From contig CM077667.1 in assembly GCA_039707655.1 (NCBI GenBank), positions 546,386,222-546,450,221 of the forward strand: a stretch of DNA of 64,000 nt, in the 5' to 3' direction. The notes beneath the pieces were generated by a model, which saw only the letters and a program-made list of their open reading frames with translations, did no database searches and was not told the DNA's origin. Position 1 is the stretch's first letter. Every line of letters starts with the position of its first letter. The DNA is from Elymus sibiricus. Lineage: Eukaryota > Streptophyta > Magnoliopsida > Poales > Poaceae. Both the position numbers and the translations under genes were made by a program. Positions 17,764-30,739 of the stretch are shown piece by piece.

Positions 17764-20700
17764 ATGGATCCAAGAGACTTGGAACAAGAATAGTTGTTGG
17801 GGGACATAATCCACGGCGGACGTGATATCTTGTCGTTTCTCAACGACACCGATGGTCTGGAAGGAGAGGATGACGGCTCCGGTGATCGAACATTGGAGGA
17901 GGAAGGACATGATCATGATGGCTCCGGTGACCGAATGCCGGAGGAAGAATGAGACCATGATGACGGCTCCGGTGACCGAACGGAGGAGGGAGCTATTGCA
18001 AAGTCCGGCGAGGTATATATATTAATTAAGCCTGTGCTGACTAGCTAATTGATGCATTAATTGTTTTGGTATGTACATATATTAATTAACTCTTCTTTCT
18101 TCTTTTATAGCCCTCCGGATCGAGCCAAACTTCGGTAACGAGACAAGGCCCGAAGAAGAGGTTGCGCAAGGATGAAAGGTTCACGATCACAGCACTCGCG
18201 CACGATGGCCATCCGATTGAACCCAAGCGGACCAAGGACGCATTTTCTGCTCAGCGCGGAGCTATTGTTAGGGACTACATCCCGATCAGCATCAAGCAAT
18301 GGAATAAGCCTAAGGACGGCGCCCCTGATGGTGATTATGTCACCGATAGACAGAAAGATGATATTTGGACTGCGTTGAAGGCAAATTTCACCCTACCGCC
18401 AGAGGAGGATCCGAATAAGCCAGTTATAGAGCCACTGGTCAAGGCGTGTGCTCTTAAGAAGATGGCAGATCTATTCAGGAGGTGGAAGAATGAGTTGAAA
18501 TCAAAGTTTGTCGACAAAGGGAAGACTCCAAAATTCACCGGCCGATTTGAGAAGATAAGAGATCACTGGCCCGCATTTGTGGCCTACAAGACATCGGACA
18601 AGAGTAAGAAAATGTCAGAGACAAACAAGATCAATGCTGCAAAGAAGCAGTATCACCATCACACGGGGTCAGGTGGCTACCTCAAAGCCCGGCCATTGTG
18701 GGACAAAGCTGAGAATGACCTGATTGCTAAAAACATCGTACCACAGACTTGAACTGGCCAGACCGTTCAAGGACTTGGTTCTTCAGGGTTGGGGGAACTT
18801 TGGACCCTGAAACAGGGAAGTGCCGCTGGACGAACGAGCAACTTGCAATACCCATGAACAAGCTTCAGGAGTATATCACCGCAGCGCAGGAAGGGACGTT
18901 CATTCCCGACAGAGAGAAGGAATAGCTGACTGAGGCCCTAGGGAATGCTGAGCACCCTGGACGAACACGAGGCACACCAAGCTCCGTTCCGTGGAAGGTT
19001 GGGTTTCCCGACGCAGGCGGTTACAGAAGCCGGGAGAGAAAGAGGAAAGCGGAGCTGAGCGAAATTTAGAAGCTCAATGCAAGACTACAAAAGCTAGAGG
19101 AAGCTGAGAGCCAGCGAGCTGCCGGCCAACCATCTCAGCGGCACGAAGCTACCCCAGAAGCTACCCTGCCATCTTAGCGGAAAAGCAGCGTCGCTTCCAC
19201 GGAGCCCGTTCAGCCTGACTTCACGTCTCCTAGCTACCCTGTGGATACTATCACGGAGGCTCAACATTGCGAGCTTATGACGAAATGCCGGAACCTCACT
19301 TTATTGGCGGCTGTCGGCTCTGTTGCACCTCCTCAACCCAACGGAACTTTTCACTGCCGTCCGATTCCACATGGCTATGTTGTTGTGATGGTGGATGAAG
19401 TAATGGAGGGATTTGCGGAGCTCGAGCTTGACCACTCTACAGGTGAAGGGGAGAATCGGCTGGGTCGTGCCCTGAGGAGTACATGTCTATGGCAGAAGGA
19501 GTACATCACGCTTCCAAACTGGATGCCTCCGCCTCCTCCTCCTCCTCCGGCGAGTCAAGGCACTCCGCCTCCTCCTCCTCCTCCTCCTCCTCCTCCTCCG
19601 GCGAGTGATCAGGGGACCCCGCCTCCATCTCCGGCTCCTCCGACGCGTGAGGGCACTCCGCCTCCTCCTTCGCCTACTCCGGCACATCGGAGCAGTACGC
19701 CTCCTCCTCAGCCTCGTTGGCAATGGCGGAAGACAGACGCCGCCGCCCCGGCTCCTCCGGCGCGTCGGAGCACTCCGCCTCCTTCTCCGCCTCATAAGCA
19801 ACGATGGAAGAGAGACGCCGCCGCTCCGGCGGCTAGCAGTACAAGCAGAGGCGGGAGGGAATACAGATACAGTCCATCTCTCAAGCCTCTAGAAAAGTTA
19901 GCATATGAGAGGACCGAGTCTGAAAACGAGGAGATATGTCAGGACCAATTGAGGGCCCATTTTGCAAAGAAAACTCCACCTCCGAAGGAGAAGCTAGATC
20001 CGGTGAAAGTGAAGCGCACTATCGATGCCCTGAAGCGACCACCACCGCCTCCGCTGGATTCCAACTATGTCCGGATTATTAAAAAGACATATGAAGAAGC
20101 GCGGCGGTCGGGAAGTACTTCTAGTGATGCAAGGTTAGCAGAACGAAGAAGTGGGAAAACAATTCCCCAGCTCGGCGAACAGGAGAAGCAATCGTGCCCC
20201 CCGCTCAAGGTGTCTAGCGATATCGTCGCAAATCATCCGGGGATGGTGCCCGGTACCAATCCTGGTGATTACTTGGGGGATGATGTAATTTTTCAAACGG
20301 TTGAGGTAACAAAAGAAAAATATGAATACATGCACGGGAAGCCTCTCGTCAAACCTGATCATCCTCCTCTAACAACGATGATGTACAAATTGCATGAGTG
20401 GTACATGAAAACCTGCAGGGAGTCTGGGAGAGACACTATGTATATGGCAGTGAAACCAGAGCACGAATTCATTGGACTTCCCGTGATGCCTGTTGAATTT
20501 GTGGAGTTATTTCAGTTATACAATCAACTGGCCCTCGACAAACAACTCATGACTGCCTACTGTCTGTAAGTATTACTTCTATAGTTAAGTCTCTAGCTCA
20601 GCTCGTTCATTGCATGTATATATAATTATACTCACTATATTATGCAGATTAAAGATCGTCGAATGCAAAAAACTAGGAATCTTCGATGTTGGGTTCATTA

Positions 20701-21604
20701 GCCCAGATGCCGTAAATGAATGGATGGTACGAAACTCAATCAAAGAGACCGAGGAGAACTTGCTAAAGTCGTTCCTTATACATCAAAACAAAAGGGAAAT
20801 ACTCTTTCCTTACAACTTCAAGTGAGTGTTGTTGTCTTCTCTGTATACTCGGTTTCGCTTACTCGGGGTTAAGTAATGTAATTGATGAGTTGTATATGCG
20901 TGCGCAGTTTCCACTTTATTCTGCTATCCATTAAGCTTGACGGGGCATTAGTAACTGTCTTAGACTCGAGACGTAAAGATCCCGAGAATTATGCAGACAT
21001 GACTGCAATGCTCCAGAAGTAAGTTCAGTCAATACCGGGACCATATCGGCATGCAACTTTTGTTAATTTCCTGATATCAAGTAATCATTTTCTTTGCCTG
21101 GCAGGGTTTGGAAGAAGTTCACCCAAAAGGTTCCCGGTCTAAACAAAGAGTTGCGATTTACGCACCCCCAAAGTAAGTAGTACTAGCTAGTTCCGCGCAT
21201 CTCTAATTGATTCAAATTTTCATCAATATATCATTACCATGCTTGCTTATCAGTTTGATTGAACTCTATTCTCGTAAAGTGCTTGTACCAGAAAGAAGGG
21301 ACTTCTTTATGTGCATACTACGTATGCGAGTTCATTCGCCACTCGACCTCTGAGCGGGGCTTCTCTGACAAACAATTTGAAGTACGTAAATAATATTCAC
21401 AATTTTATTTTATATATTACCATCAATTGTGTTGAGTTTTATTCATATATATGCATGTATTGACCCCCTTCTTTAACTTAGATCTGGCAGATGCGGGATG
21501 AACTCCTACCACATGATCGCATACGAGCAATTCAAGAGGAATTGGCGGGATTCTTTCTTGACCACATCATACCTAAAGACGGAGAATACCATGCGGATTT
21601 GTGA
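17764..21604 (+). pseudogene. CACTA-1 Transposase_24 / Ulp1-protease gene, disrupted
   Basis: Exons by splice signals and comparison with CACTA-2: 17764 to about 18015, 18111-20565, 20648-20821, 20908-21018, 21105-21172, 21292-21381, 21482-21604. The product has an acidic N-terminus (repeats of DGSGDR), a Transposase_24 (Ptta/En/Spm) DNA-binding region (SIKQWNKPKDGAPDGDY to HHHTGSGGYLKARP), a proline-rich middle (PPPPPP with TPP repeats, about 19520-19800), and a C-terminal Ulp1-like cysteine-protease region with His in FHFILL, Asp in VLDSRRKD and Cys in LCAYYVCEF. It is disabled by TAG at codon 10 (17791), a TGA in the acidic part, a 1-bp deletion at about 18749 and further TAGs near 18925, 19067 and 19174. 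Ulp1-type proteases cleave SUMO-like conjugates; their job in CACTA elements is unknown. Confidence 0.8.
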
Positions 21605-21879
21605 TTGGATCTTAGGTAGATGATGTTAGGGATTGTAAAAGATGTTATATTGTATATATGTAGTACCGTCGGATAGATATACGAAAACTTGTTGTTCGAC
21701 CAATCTCTCGGAGAAAGAGAGGTCGATCACTTCTCTCTGTATATGTTCATGACGATCTTATGTACTTAATGGTTCCTTCCTTTGCTTACTAGCTAGCGTG
21801 TCGAGTTCTCTCTATAGTAGCTAGCGTCGACCAAGCACGGAGAAAGAGCGGACGCTTCTCTCTATTAGCTAGCTAACAC

Positions 21880-21945
21880 AATATGAAACCCCTAAATTAA
21901 CCCTACAAAACCCCCTAAACCCCCCCCCCCTTTAAAAAAAACAAA
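21880..21945. repeat. Degenerate telobox-like cluster near the CACTA-1 right end
   Basis: AACCCCTAAATTAACCCTA and CCCCCTAAACCCC resemble the plant telomere unit CCCTAAA. A similar block sits at the same place in CACTA-2 (36430-36505) and a better one in CACTA-3 (49045-49110). Confidence 0.5.
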
Positions 21946-21979
21946 AACCCCAGCTCCTGCCAGATGCTGACACGTGGAT

Positions 21980-22191
21980 GCCTTTTGGTCCCGGTTGGTG
22001 TTACCAACCAGGACTAAAGGTCCTCCTGCCTGGGCTCCCCGCAGCGGCCACGTGGAGGGTCTTTGGTCCCGGTTCGTAAGCAAACCGGGACTAAAGGTTT
22101 TGGGCTTTAGTCCCGACCCTTTAGTCCCGGTTCAAGAACCGGGACAAATGGGCCTCTGGAACCGGGACAAATGGGCCTTTTTCTACTAGTG
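21980..22191. repeat. CACTA-1 right subterminal inverted-repeat array
   Basis: Palindromes of TTTGGTCCCGGTTGGT and ACCAACCAGGACTAAAGG lead to the terminal TTTTTCTACTAGTG. Only the right ends have the TTTAGTCCCG spacing that gives GGGCTTTAGTCCCGACC. Confidence 0.8.
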
Positions 22192-22249
22192 TGTATCATT
22201 GAAGATGCTCCAAGACACGGAAAACACATAGTGAAACCGGTTCCAGGCG
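22192..22249. repeat. Duplication copy B, middle fragment
   Basis: TGTATCATTGAAGATGCTC to AAACCGGTTCCAG aligns with copy A at about 5187-5236. It breaks after TTCCAG, where the next insertion begins; the sequence resumes at about 54233. Confidence 0.8.
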
Positions 22250-23550
22250 AAATCAGTATCTCTACCTAATCCTGGGATTTGGGCCGGGCTTTTCGGGGAT
22301 GGCATGAAACCCGGCCGGCATGGTACAGTCCAAGGCACGGCACGGCATGACAAACCGGGTCAGGCTGGGCCTGAAAATTGAGAAATTGGGCGGCACGACC
22401 CGGCACGGTGATGTGGGTCATGCTTGGGCCGGCCCGGCCCGGTTGGCCCCGAAATCTCCGTAAACGCGTGTTGTGATCATTAGGAGAAGCTATATAATGT
22501 ACTTATGTTCTTGTAAAAAATAATTAGGGCTTTTCAGATAAATATGTATTTTATATACTTCATAAGGTGCCTTAATTAGTGATTTAAAAAATTAGAAAAT
22601 GCATGATCTTGATTTAAAATGATGAAGTGTAATATTAATTGTACTAAGCCATGCTTGGGCTGGCCCAGCCCGAAGGCGGCATGGCGGGCCATTGGGCCAT
22701 GCTTGGGCTTCCCTTTGGCATGGCAGCACGGCACGGTAAGTAAACTTTATTCGTGTGTACGCTGTCCCGTAGCCTACGAGCCCGGGCAAGTGCCCAGGGT
22801 GGCCAGGCGCTGGCTCCGCCCCCACCGGTTTTAGAATCTCACTTGTCATGTGGCGTTCAAAGTCAGCCCTGTCAGCTTTGACTCGGTCAAACCAAACTAT
22901 GGGACCCACCGATAGGATTATAATTATTTCAGAAATGGTTAACTGTTTTAATTAAGCTCTGGCCCCATTGGTGAGCGACTCATACCATCTGAGATGGGAA
23001 TTAGCACTAACCTAGTCAACTAAAGGGCCGGGCCCACCTGGCAGTGAGCACGCAGGCACGGCTTCACGTGGGAGCAAGCTAGGGAGCAAAGCGCGGGCGC
23101 ACAGGCATGCGGGAGCGACGGCATGGTCGACAGGGGCGACGGGAGGCTGCAGGGTGGCCGGAGCCGAGGCTGGCGGCGAGCTTCAGTGGTCGTGGATAGT
23201 GGTGCTAGGTGGGAGGGAGCTACGGGGCATGTGGGAGTTTGAGGAGAGAGGGGAAAGCACGAGGATCTCACCTTGACCATGATGTGCCGACGCTGAGGAA
23301 CACGACAGCTACGTTCTCGTCGTCGGCAACGGACTGCAGAGCAGCCGCACGCGGTGGGGTAGACTCGGCGACGCGCTGCTCGAAGCAGATAGTGGCAGCA
23401 GATCCGTAAACGCCTAAGGATGGCGATGAAGCTGCGTGGAAGAGCTGGGGCGCAGCGACAACGACTAATCGGATGCAGCGGCACCCGGCCGGGGGCGAGG
23501 AAAGGCTACGGCTGTAGGATGCACGGGCCGCCGGTCGCGTTCTCTGTTGA
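22250..23550. other. Unclassified GC-rich repeat block
   Basis: 22290-22790 is rich in GGGCCGGCCCGG and GGCACGGCACGG words of a kind common in grass repeats. 22800-23545 is GC-rich with open frames on both strands but no domain I recognise. I see no clear gene, TIR or LTR. Confidence 0.4.
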
Positions 23551-23795
23551 AAGGATCGAGATGGCCCTAGAGGGGGTGAATTGGTCTCTACAAATTTGAC
23601 CTCTTTTCTTGGCAAGATTAGGCTTTGCGGAATATAAATGTGAGCCTAATGAAGCTACGGTGAGTAAACAACCTACATGATGCTTGCAAGGTCAAAGGAC
23701 CAAAGTAATACAGAAATGAACGAGCTAGGGTTAGGGATAACCGAAGACACGCGGAGACGAAGATGTATCCTGATGTTCACTCCCTTGGAGGGGAA
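23551..23795. mobile_element. 'gagggggtgaat' Triticeae repeat, segment 1
   Basis: GATGGCCCTAGAGGGGGTGA and the following sequence open a non-coding repeat of a kind I associate with Triticeae genomes. Its later parts appear at 36766-37146, 49336-49543 and about 53225-54232, each separated by a younger insertion. Class and full length cannot be set from this window. Confidence 0.5.
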
Positions 23796-24102
23796 CACTA
23801 GTACATACCAGGGCTTTGGTCCAGGCCGGGCCAGCCCATTAGTCCCGGTTCACTCACGAACCGGGACCCATGGCTGCATTGGTCCCGGTTCGTGAGGCCA
23901 GGGCGCCGGCCGGGCCTCGTGGGCCATTGGTCCCAGTTCGTCTGACCCCTTTGGTCCCGGTTCCAGACACCAACCGGGACCAATGGGCTGGACTCCTGGC
24001 CCACAAGCATTGGTCCCGGTTTGTGGCTGGAACCGGGACCAAATGGGGTCCTTTAGTCCCGGTTCCAGCCACGAACCGGGACCAATGAGATGCCTATATA
24101 TA
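23796..24102. repeat. CACTA-2 left SIR array and TATA box
   Basis: The array repeats TGGTCCCGGTTCGTGAGGCC and related palindromes, followed by TATATATA at 24095-24102 and a C-run of about 17 (24103-24119). Layout is as in CACTA-1. Confidence 0.8.
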
Positions 24103-24492
24103 ACCCCCCCCCCCCCCCGCCAGCGAGCAGAGCACTCCACATTGCTCTGTTTTTCTGGCCGGCGAGGGGAGAGCTTTGTGGTGCTCTAGCTCACCTCCTA
24201 TGCACATGAGGTGTTCGATGAAATGCCCGAGCCACACTTAAGCTTTCTCCTCTCGAAGCTCCTTGTCCAAGCTCCATTTTTCTCAAGATTTGTTTAGGTT
24301 TGGCGGTCCGTCCTGTCCCGTCCCCGTCCTCACCGCCGTTGATCGCCCGCGTCCATCTCGACGCCGGCACCACCGTGGTTAGTCTCTTCTTCTTATCTTC
24401 TTTCTAAAATAAAAAAGTTCTTACTTGTATCATTTAGATAGATACTTGTGTAATTTTCTTACTTTTATTATTGTTTGCTATTATATAGTGCC

Positions 24493-24962
24493 ATGGTCAT
24501 GGTATCCGCCCACGTCGGCCCTCGTCCGGTCTATGATTCGGATGTGGTATATATTATCTTTTATAACTATTTGTTTTATTTAGAGTTTATGACAATTATG
24601 CCGACCAACGTGACATAGATTTTTTAATCTAGGAGGTATGTGAACCGGAAATTCCAACCGACATAGAAATTCTTGTCGAGAAGTTAAATTTGGTTGAAAA
24701 AGAAAACAATTAATTGAAAGAAAAATTACAAAGAGTTGAAGAGGAGAAGATGAAGTTAGAGTTGCATGTTGCCGATGTCGTCGACGATGACAAGATCAAG
24801 ATGGATGCAATGCGCTTGAAGATTAGAAAGATTAGAAAATATGCCATTCATACTGAGGCTTGGTATCGTTATGCCATTGGATCAATTGGTACCTTAGTTG
24901 CGGTTATGATCGCATTTGTTGTTGCATTTGAATTTTATAGTTTCAATGTATGTTTTAATTAG
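24493..24962 (+). pseudogene. CACTA-2 small coiled-coil/membrane protein, one stop
   Basis: Exon 1 starts at 24493 and exon 2 at 24633, with the same splice sites as in CACTA-1. TAC has become TAA at 24711-24713 (after EKENN), which truncates the coiled coil before the membrane segment. Downstream the frame is open to 24962 and keeps the hydrophobic helix (TLVAVMIAFVVAFEF). Confidence 0.75.
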
Positions 24963-25108
24963 ATGCTCTAGAGAGCTATATGTTGTTCAATAATGAGAAC
25001 TATGTATGAACGTTATGTATTTATTTTGGTCACTACTGTAATAGGGCTTTAATGTGATGATGAATTTCTATTAATTTGGTCACTTCTCTATTCATGATAT
25101 GCACGCAG

Positions 25109-28100
25109 ATGAACTGGCAATGGATGTACGGTGACCGACGCACCTCCGAGTATATTGAGGGCTGCATAATTTTCTCGAAGCGGCTGAGGCAAACAAGCAG
25201 AATGATTTTATGCATTGTCCATGTACTGTCTGTGAGAAGACGAAGGCTTTCTCCAACTATAAAACCCTTCACTTCCACCTGCTTCAGAAGGGTTTTATGC
25301 CACACTATAATGTTTGGACCAAGCACGGAGAAAGAGGGGTTATGATGGAAGACAACGAAGAAGAAGAGGATGATGACAACTACTCGCCCCCTGAATACGG
25401 TGATGCTGCAATGGGGGAAGCTGAAGATGAAGAGGAACCAGACGATGTGCCCGATGATGATCTTCGCCGGGTCATTGTTGATGTGTAGAGAGAATGCGAA
25501 AGTGAAAGGGAGAAGTTGAAGTTCGATCGCATGTTAGAGGATCACAAAAAGGGTTGTACCCAAATTGCGAAGATGAAAACAGAAAGCTCGGTACCACACT
25601 GGAATTGCTGCAATGGAAGGCAGACAATGGTGTATCTGACAAGGGATTTAGTTCGCTACTGAAAATAATGAAGAAGAAGCTTCCAAAGGATAACGAATTG
25701 CCCGGTAGTACGTACGAAGCAAAGAAGGTTCTATACCCTCTAGGATTGGAGGTGCAGAAGATACATGCATGCCCTAATGACTGCATCCTCTACCGCGGTG
25801 CGTACGAGGATTTGAACGCATGCCCGGTATGCGGTGCATTGCGGTATAATATCAGAAGAGATGACCCTGGTGATGTTGAGGGCCAGCGTCCTGGGAAGAG
25901 GGTTCCTGCCAAGGTGATGTGGTATGCTCCTATAATTCCACGGTTGAAACGTCTGTTTAGAAACAAAAAGCATACCGAGTTGATGCAATGGCACAAAAAA
26001 GACCGTAAGAAAGACGGGAAGTTGAGAGCACCCGCTGACGGGTCGCAGTGGAGAAAGATCGAGAGAAAGTGGAGCAACTTTATAGGTGACCCGAGGAACG
26101 TATGGTTTGGTTTAAGTGCAGATGGCGTTAATCCTTTTGGGGAGCAGAGCAGCAAGCATAGCACATGGCCTGTGACTCTATGTATGTATAACCTTCCTCC
26201 TTGGTTGTGCATGAAGCGGAAGTTCATTATGATGCCAGTGCTCATCCAAGGCCCTAAGCAACCTGGCAATGACATTGATGTGTACCTAAGGCCATTAGTT
26301 GATGAACTTTTACAGCTATGGAATGGAAGAGGTGTACGTGTGTGGGATGAGAACGAACAGGAGGAATTTGACCTACATGCGTTGCTGTTTGTAACCATTA
26401 ATGATTGGCCTGCTCTCAGTAACCTTTCAGGACAGACAAACAAGGGATACCACGCATGCACACACTGTTTAGATGACACCGACAATATATATTTGGACAA
26501 ATGCAGGAAGAATGTGTACCTGGGGCATCGTCGATTTCTTCCGACCAACCATCAATGTCGAAAGAAAGGAAAGCATTTCAAAGGTGAGGTAGATCACCGG
26601 AAGAAGCCCGCCCTCCGTACTGGTCATCACATACTTGATATGGTCAATGATTTACAAGTAATATTTGGAAAGGGTCCTGGCGGACTATCTGTTCCGACTG
26701 ACGATGGGACGCGCACCCATGTGGAAGAAGAAATCTATATTTTGGGACCTACCCTATTGGAAAGACCTAGAGGTCCGCTCTACAATCGACGTGATGCACT
26801 TGACGAAGAATCTTTGCGTGAACCTGCTAGGCTTCTTGGGAGTGTATGGGAAGACAAAAGATACACCGGAGGCACGGGAGGAACAGCAACGTGTGCATGA
26901 AGAAGATGGCATGCATCCAAAGCAGTATGAAGGTCCTGCCAGCTACGCCCTTACCAAAGAAGAGATGGAAATCTTCTTTCAATGCCTGCTCAGTATGAAG
27001 GTCCCGTCTGGCTTCTCGTCGAATATAAAGGGAATAATAAATATGGCAGAGAAAAAGTTCCAGAACCTAAAGTCTCATGACTGCCACGTGATTATGACGC
27101 AACTGCTTCCGGTTGCATTGAGGGGGCTTCTACCGGAAAACGTTCGATTAGCCATTGTGAAGCTATGTGCATTCCTCAATGCAATCTCTCAGAAGGTGAT
27201 CGATCCAGAAATCCTGCCAAGGTTAAGGAGTGATTTGGTGCAATGTCTTGTTAGTTTCGAGCTGGTGTTCCCACCGTCCTTCTTCAATATCATGACCCAC
27301 GTCCTAGTTCATCTAGTCGACGAGATTGTCGTTCTGGGCCCTGTATTTCTACACAATATGTTCCCCTTTGAGAGGTTCATGGGAGTCTTAAAGAAATATG
27401 TTCGTAACCGCGCTAGGCCAGAAGCAAGCATCTCCATGGGCCATCAAACAGAGGATGTCATTGGGTTTTGTGTTGACTTCATTCCTGACCTTAAGAAGAT
27501 TGGTCTCCCTCAATCACGGTATGAGGGGAGACTGACTGGAAAAGGCACGCTAGGAGCAGACTCAATAATATGTAGGGACGGGCATTCTTGGTCTCAAGCA
27601 CACTACACAGTTCTATAGAATTCTACCTTGGTGACCCCGTATGTCGATGAACACAAGAATATTCTGCGCTCCAAACACCTGGAGCAGTGTGACGACTGGA
27701 TTACATATGAACACATCAGGACTTTCGGCAGTTGGTTGCAAACACGTCTCATGGGTGACAACACTGTTTCTGATGAGTTGTACTCGTTGGCCAGGGGACC
27801 ATCTTCGATTGTATTGACTTACAAAGGGTACGAGATAAATGGGAATACATTTTACACGATCGCCCAAGATCAAAAGAGCAGCAACCAAAACAGCGGTGTC
27901 CGCTTTGATGCAGCAACCAATAGGGGAAAGGACACATATTATGGTTACATAGTGGACATATGGGAACTTGACTATGGACATGATTTCAAGGTCCCTTTGT
28001 TTCAGTGCAAATGGGTCAATCTGTCAGGAGGCGGGGTACAGGAAGACCCACAGTACGGAATCACAACAGTGGATCTCAACAATCTTGGATACACAGATGA

Positions 28101-28404
28101 ACCATTCGTCCTAGCCAATAATGTGGCGCAGGTTTTCTATGTGAAGGACATGTCTACCAAACCGAGAAAAAGAGAAGATAAGGAAGCGAATACATCATAC
28201 GATGAGCCAAAGCGCCACATAGTTCTTTCAGGAAAAAGAGACATCGTGGGATTGGAGGACAAGACAGACATGTCTGAAGATTATGAAAAGTTTCATGAAA
28301 TTCCTCCCTTCAAAGTCAAGGCTGACCCAAGCACCCTCTTAAACGATGAAGATTATCCATGGTTACGGCGCAATAAGCAAACGACACAAGCGAAGAAAAA
28401 GTGA
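25109..28404 (+). pseudogene. CACTA-2 TNP2-type transposase, multiple lesions
   Basis: It aligns end to end with the CACTA-1 transposase. Lesions are: a 1-bp deletion at about 25159, TAG for CAG at 25486-25488, a 1-bp deletion at about 25549, a 2-bp deletion at about 26706, and the shared TAG at 27616-27618. The Tnp2 core (25554-26700) and the C-terminal DUF4218/DUF4216-like parts remain readable. It cannot make a full-length transposase. Confidence 0.88.
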
Positions 28405-28652
28405 AGACTTTCTCTCCACAACTATATCATTGCAGTTACATGTGAACAAATGAAATGCCTTTTGTAACAGATGAGTTTTCGTATGAAAGCCTAATACTTC
28501 GAAAGAGATTGTCCGTTTTGTACACAAAGTGCATCCAGTTTTTGCCGTAACCCTCTCAACTCTTTATAACCTTGGGCGGTGAAGGTCGTACCAATCAGGA
28601 AGAAGCACACGGATCGTGTGTTTCTTTCAAGCGCTTGTGAGCTATTGGATCA

Positions 28653-30065
28653 ACACTATAACAACTAGTCCCGGTTCGTGCTAGCAATCGGGACTAAAGA
28701 GGCACACGACCCTATATATAACCCACCTCTCGGACATGTTCGACACTTAGTGTGTGTACTCATTCGGATTCAAATCATTCGGATTCCCTGCATACGGTCC
28801 AACGGTGCATTTCATATTTCCACCGTTGGGCTGTATGCAGGGGAAACCGTGTGTTTTGTTGATCTATCTAGAAATCCTTTAGTTCTTCGACCGAATACAA
28901 ATCATTTGGATTCCCTGCATACGGTCCGACGATGCATTTCATATGCGGGCACTCACGAGCCACCGTCGGGCTGTATGCAGGGGAAACCGTGTGTTTTGTT
29001 GATCTATCTAGAAATCCTTTAGTTCATCGACCGAATACAAATCATTCGGATTCCCTGCATACGGTCCGACGGTGCATTTCATATGCGGGCACTCATGAGC
29101 CACCGTCGGGCTGTATGCAGGGGAAACCGTGTGTTTTGTTGATCTATCTAGAAATCCTTTCATTTTCCGACGGTATATTTCATTTTTCCAACTCCAGTTT
29201 TACAAAGACACTTCGAAAGAAACAAAAGACAAATAGAAAGGATGATGCTCAATTATCCGTTTTGTACACGAAGTGCATCCAGTTTTTGCCGTAACCCTCT
29301 TAACTTTTTATAACATGCTATGTGGGTGAAATGATGATACCATGCCAACTTTCAACCTTTTCAGAGTTCATTTGAAGTGCTTTTTAATTTCAGGGTTATT
29401 TAGCTCAAAAAAATCAGTAAGTGCATGAAAAATACCAAATGAAGTCAGAAAGGGTTGAAAATTGATGATGTGGCTTTAAATGGTGCATTTTAAACACACA
29501 AAAAGTATGGAGTTCAAATAAGTTCAAAAAAATGAAATCCCTTTGTAACAGATGAGTTTCCGTCTGAAACCATGATACTTCGAAAGAGATTGTCCATTTT
29601 GTACACGAAGTGCATCCAGTTTTTGCCGTAACCCACTCAACTTTTTAGCACATGCTATGTGGGTGAAATGATGATACCATGCCAACTTTCAACCATTTCA
29701 GAGTTCATTTGAAGTGCTTTTTAATTTCAGGGTTATTTAGCTCAAAAAAATCAGTAAGTGCATGAAAAATACCAAATGAAGTCAGAAAGGGTTGAAAATT
29801 GATGATGTGGCTTTGAATGGAGCATTTTGAACACACAAAAAGTATGGAGTTCAAATAATCTCAAAAAAATGAAATCCCCTTGTAACAGATGAGTTTCCGT
29901 CCGAAACCGTGATACTTCGAAAGAGATTGTCCATTTTGTACACGAAGTGCATCCAGTTTTTGCCGTAACACACTCAATTTTTTAGCACATGCTATGTGGG
30001 TGAAATGATGATACCATGCCAACTTTCAACCTTTTCAGAGTTCATTTGAAGTGCTTTTTAATTTC
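28653..30065. repeat. CACTA-2 third SIR/TATA unit, 140-bp and 338-bp tandem repeats
   Basis: The order is the same as in CACTA-1: CACTATAACAACTAGTCCCGG with TATATATA, about three 140-bp units (28776-29160), then about three units of the 338-bp repeat (29240-30065). Copy numbers differ from CACTA-1, which shows array turnover after the two elements separated. Confidence 0.8.
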
Positions 30066-30457
30066 TTTCAAAACATCGTGGGAGTGGAGTTCAAAAAAGA
30101 ATCAACTAAAAAGCTTTTATAAACCTCTAGTAATTTTGAAACTATAATTATATAAAAATTATGCAACTAAAGTTATCAAAGTATTTTTTGTTCAAAACAT
30201 TAATAGCAAAAAGAATATAATGATAAAACACACTGGAAATAAATAAAGCAAAAAATAAAACAAAAATAAATAAAGCCAAAAACAAAACAAAATAATGGAA
30301 ATTATGCAACTAAAATTATCAAAGTATTTATTTGTTAAAAAGAATGAACTAAAATAACAGAAGAAAAATACTGGAAAAAAATTAAAAAAATAAATAAAGC
30401 AAAAAACAAAACAATAATACTGGAAAAAAATAAAACAAATGCCGTGCAAGGCCATTG
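30066..30457. other. AT-rich spacer in CACTA-2
   Basis: A-rich low-complexity sequence (AATAAAGCAAAAAATAAAAC and similar). No gene. Confidence 0.5.
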
Positions 30458-30704
30458 GTCCCGGTTGGTGGCACCAACCGGGACCAATGCCCACCTTTGG
30501 TCCCGGTTGGTGGCACCCACCGGGACCAATGCCCACCTTTGGTCCCGGTTGGTACCACTAACCGGGACCAAAGGTCTCTGCTTCCCGCCCTTTGGGCTGC
30601 TGAAAAGAGACCTTTGGTCCCGGTTGGTGGCACCAACCGGGACCAAAGGTGGCATTGGTCCCAGTTGGTGGTACCAACCGGGACCAAAGGTTGTTGCTAT
30701 ATAA
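30458..30704 (+). promoter_or_regulatory. Internal SIR array and TATA box before the CACTA-2 Ulp1-type gene
   Basis: Five palindromes TTGGTCCCGGTTGGTGGCAC with their complement occur, with the CCCGCCCTTTGGGCTGCTGA spacer also found in CACTA-1 and CACTA-3. TATATAA follows at 30698-30704. Confidence 0.6.
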
Positions 30705-30739
30705 CCAAGACTTAGGAAATTTCGCCCCACCCACCATTC

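Larger units (their letters stand above)
8577..22191 (+). mobile_element. CACTA-1: 13.6-kb En/Spm-type DNA transposon
   Basis: The left end is CACTAGTACATAACAGGGC and the right end reads TTTTTCTACTAGTG, so the terminal inverted repeat begins CACTAGTA. It is flanked by TGT on both sides (8574-8576 and 22192-22194), the 3-bp duplication expected for CACTA. The flanks, GCTGAGGTGT and TGTATCATTGAAGATGCTC, join to reproduce the uninterrupted sequence of duplication copy A (about 5180-5215), which proves both boundaries. Inside are SIR arrays at both ends and one internally, a membrane/coiled-coil ORF, a TNP2 transposase, a Transposase_24/Ulp1 gene, several tandem repeats and a captured SNF2 inverted repeat. 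Both large genes carry stops, so it is probably non-autonomous. Confidence 0.95.

Noticed and set aside
19487..19801. Arg-rich minus-strand ORF (also at 34092-34394)
   Set aside because: It is the antisense of the proline-rich CCT/CCG part of the Ulp1-type gene.
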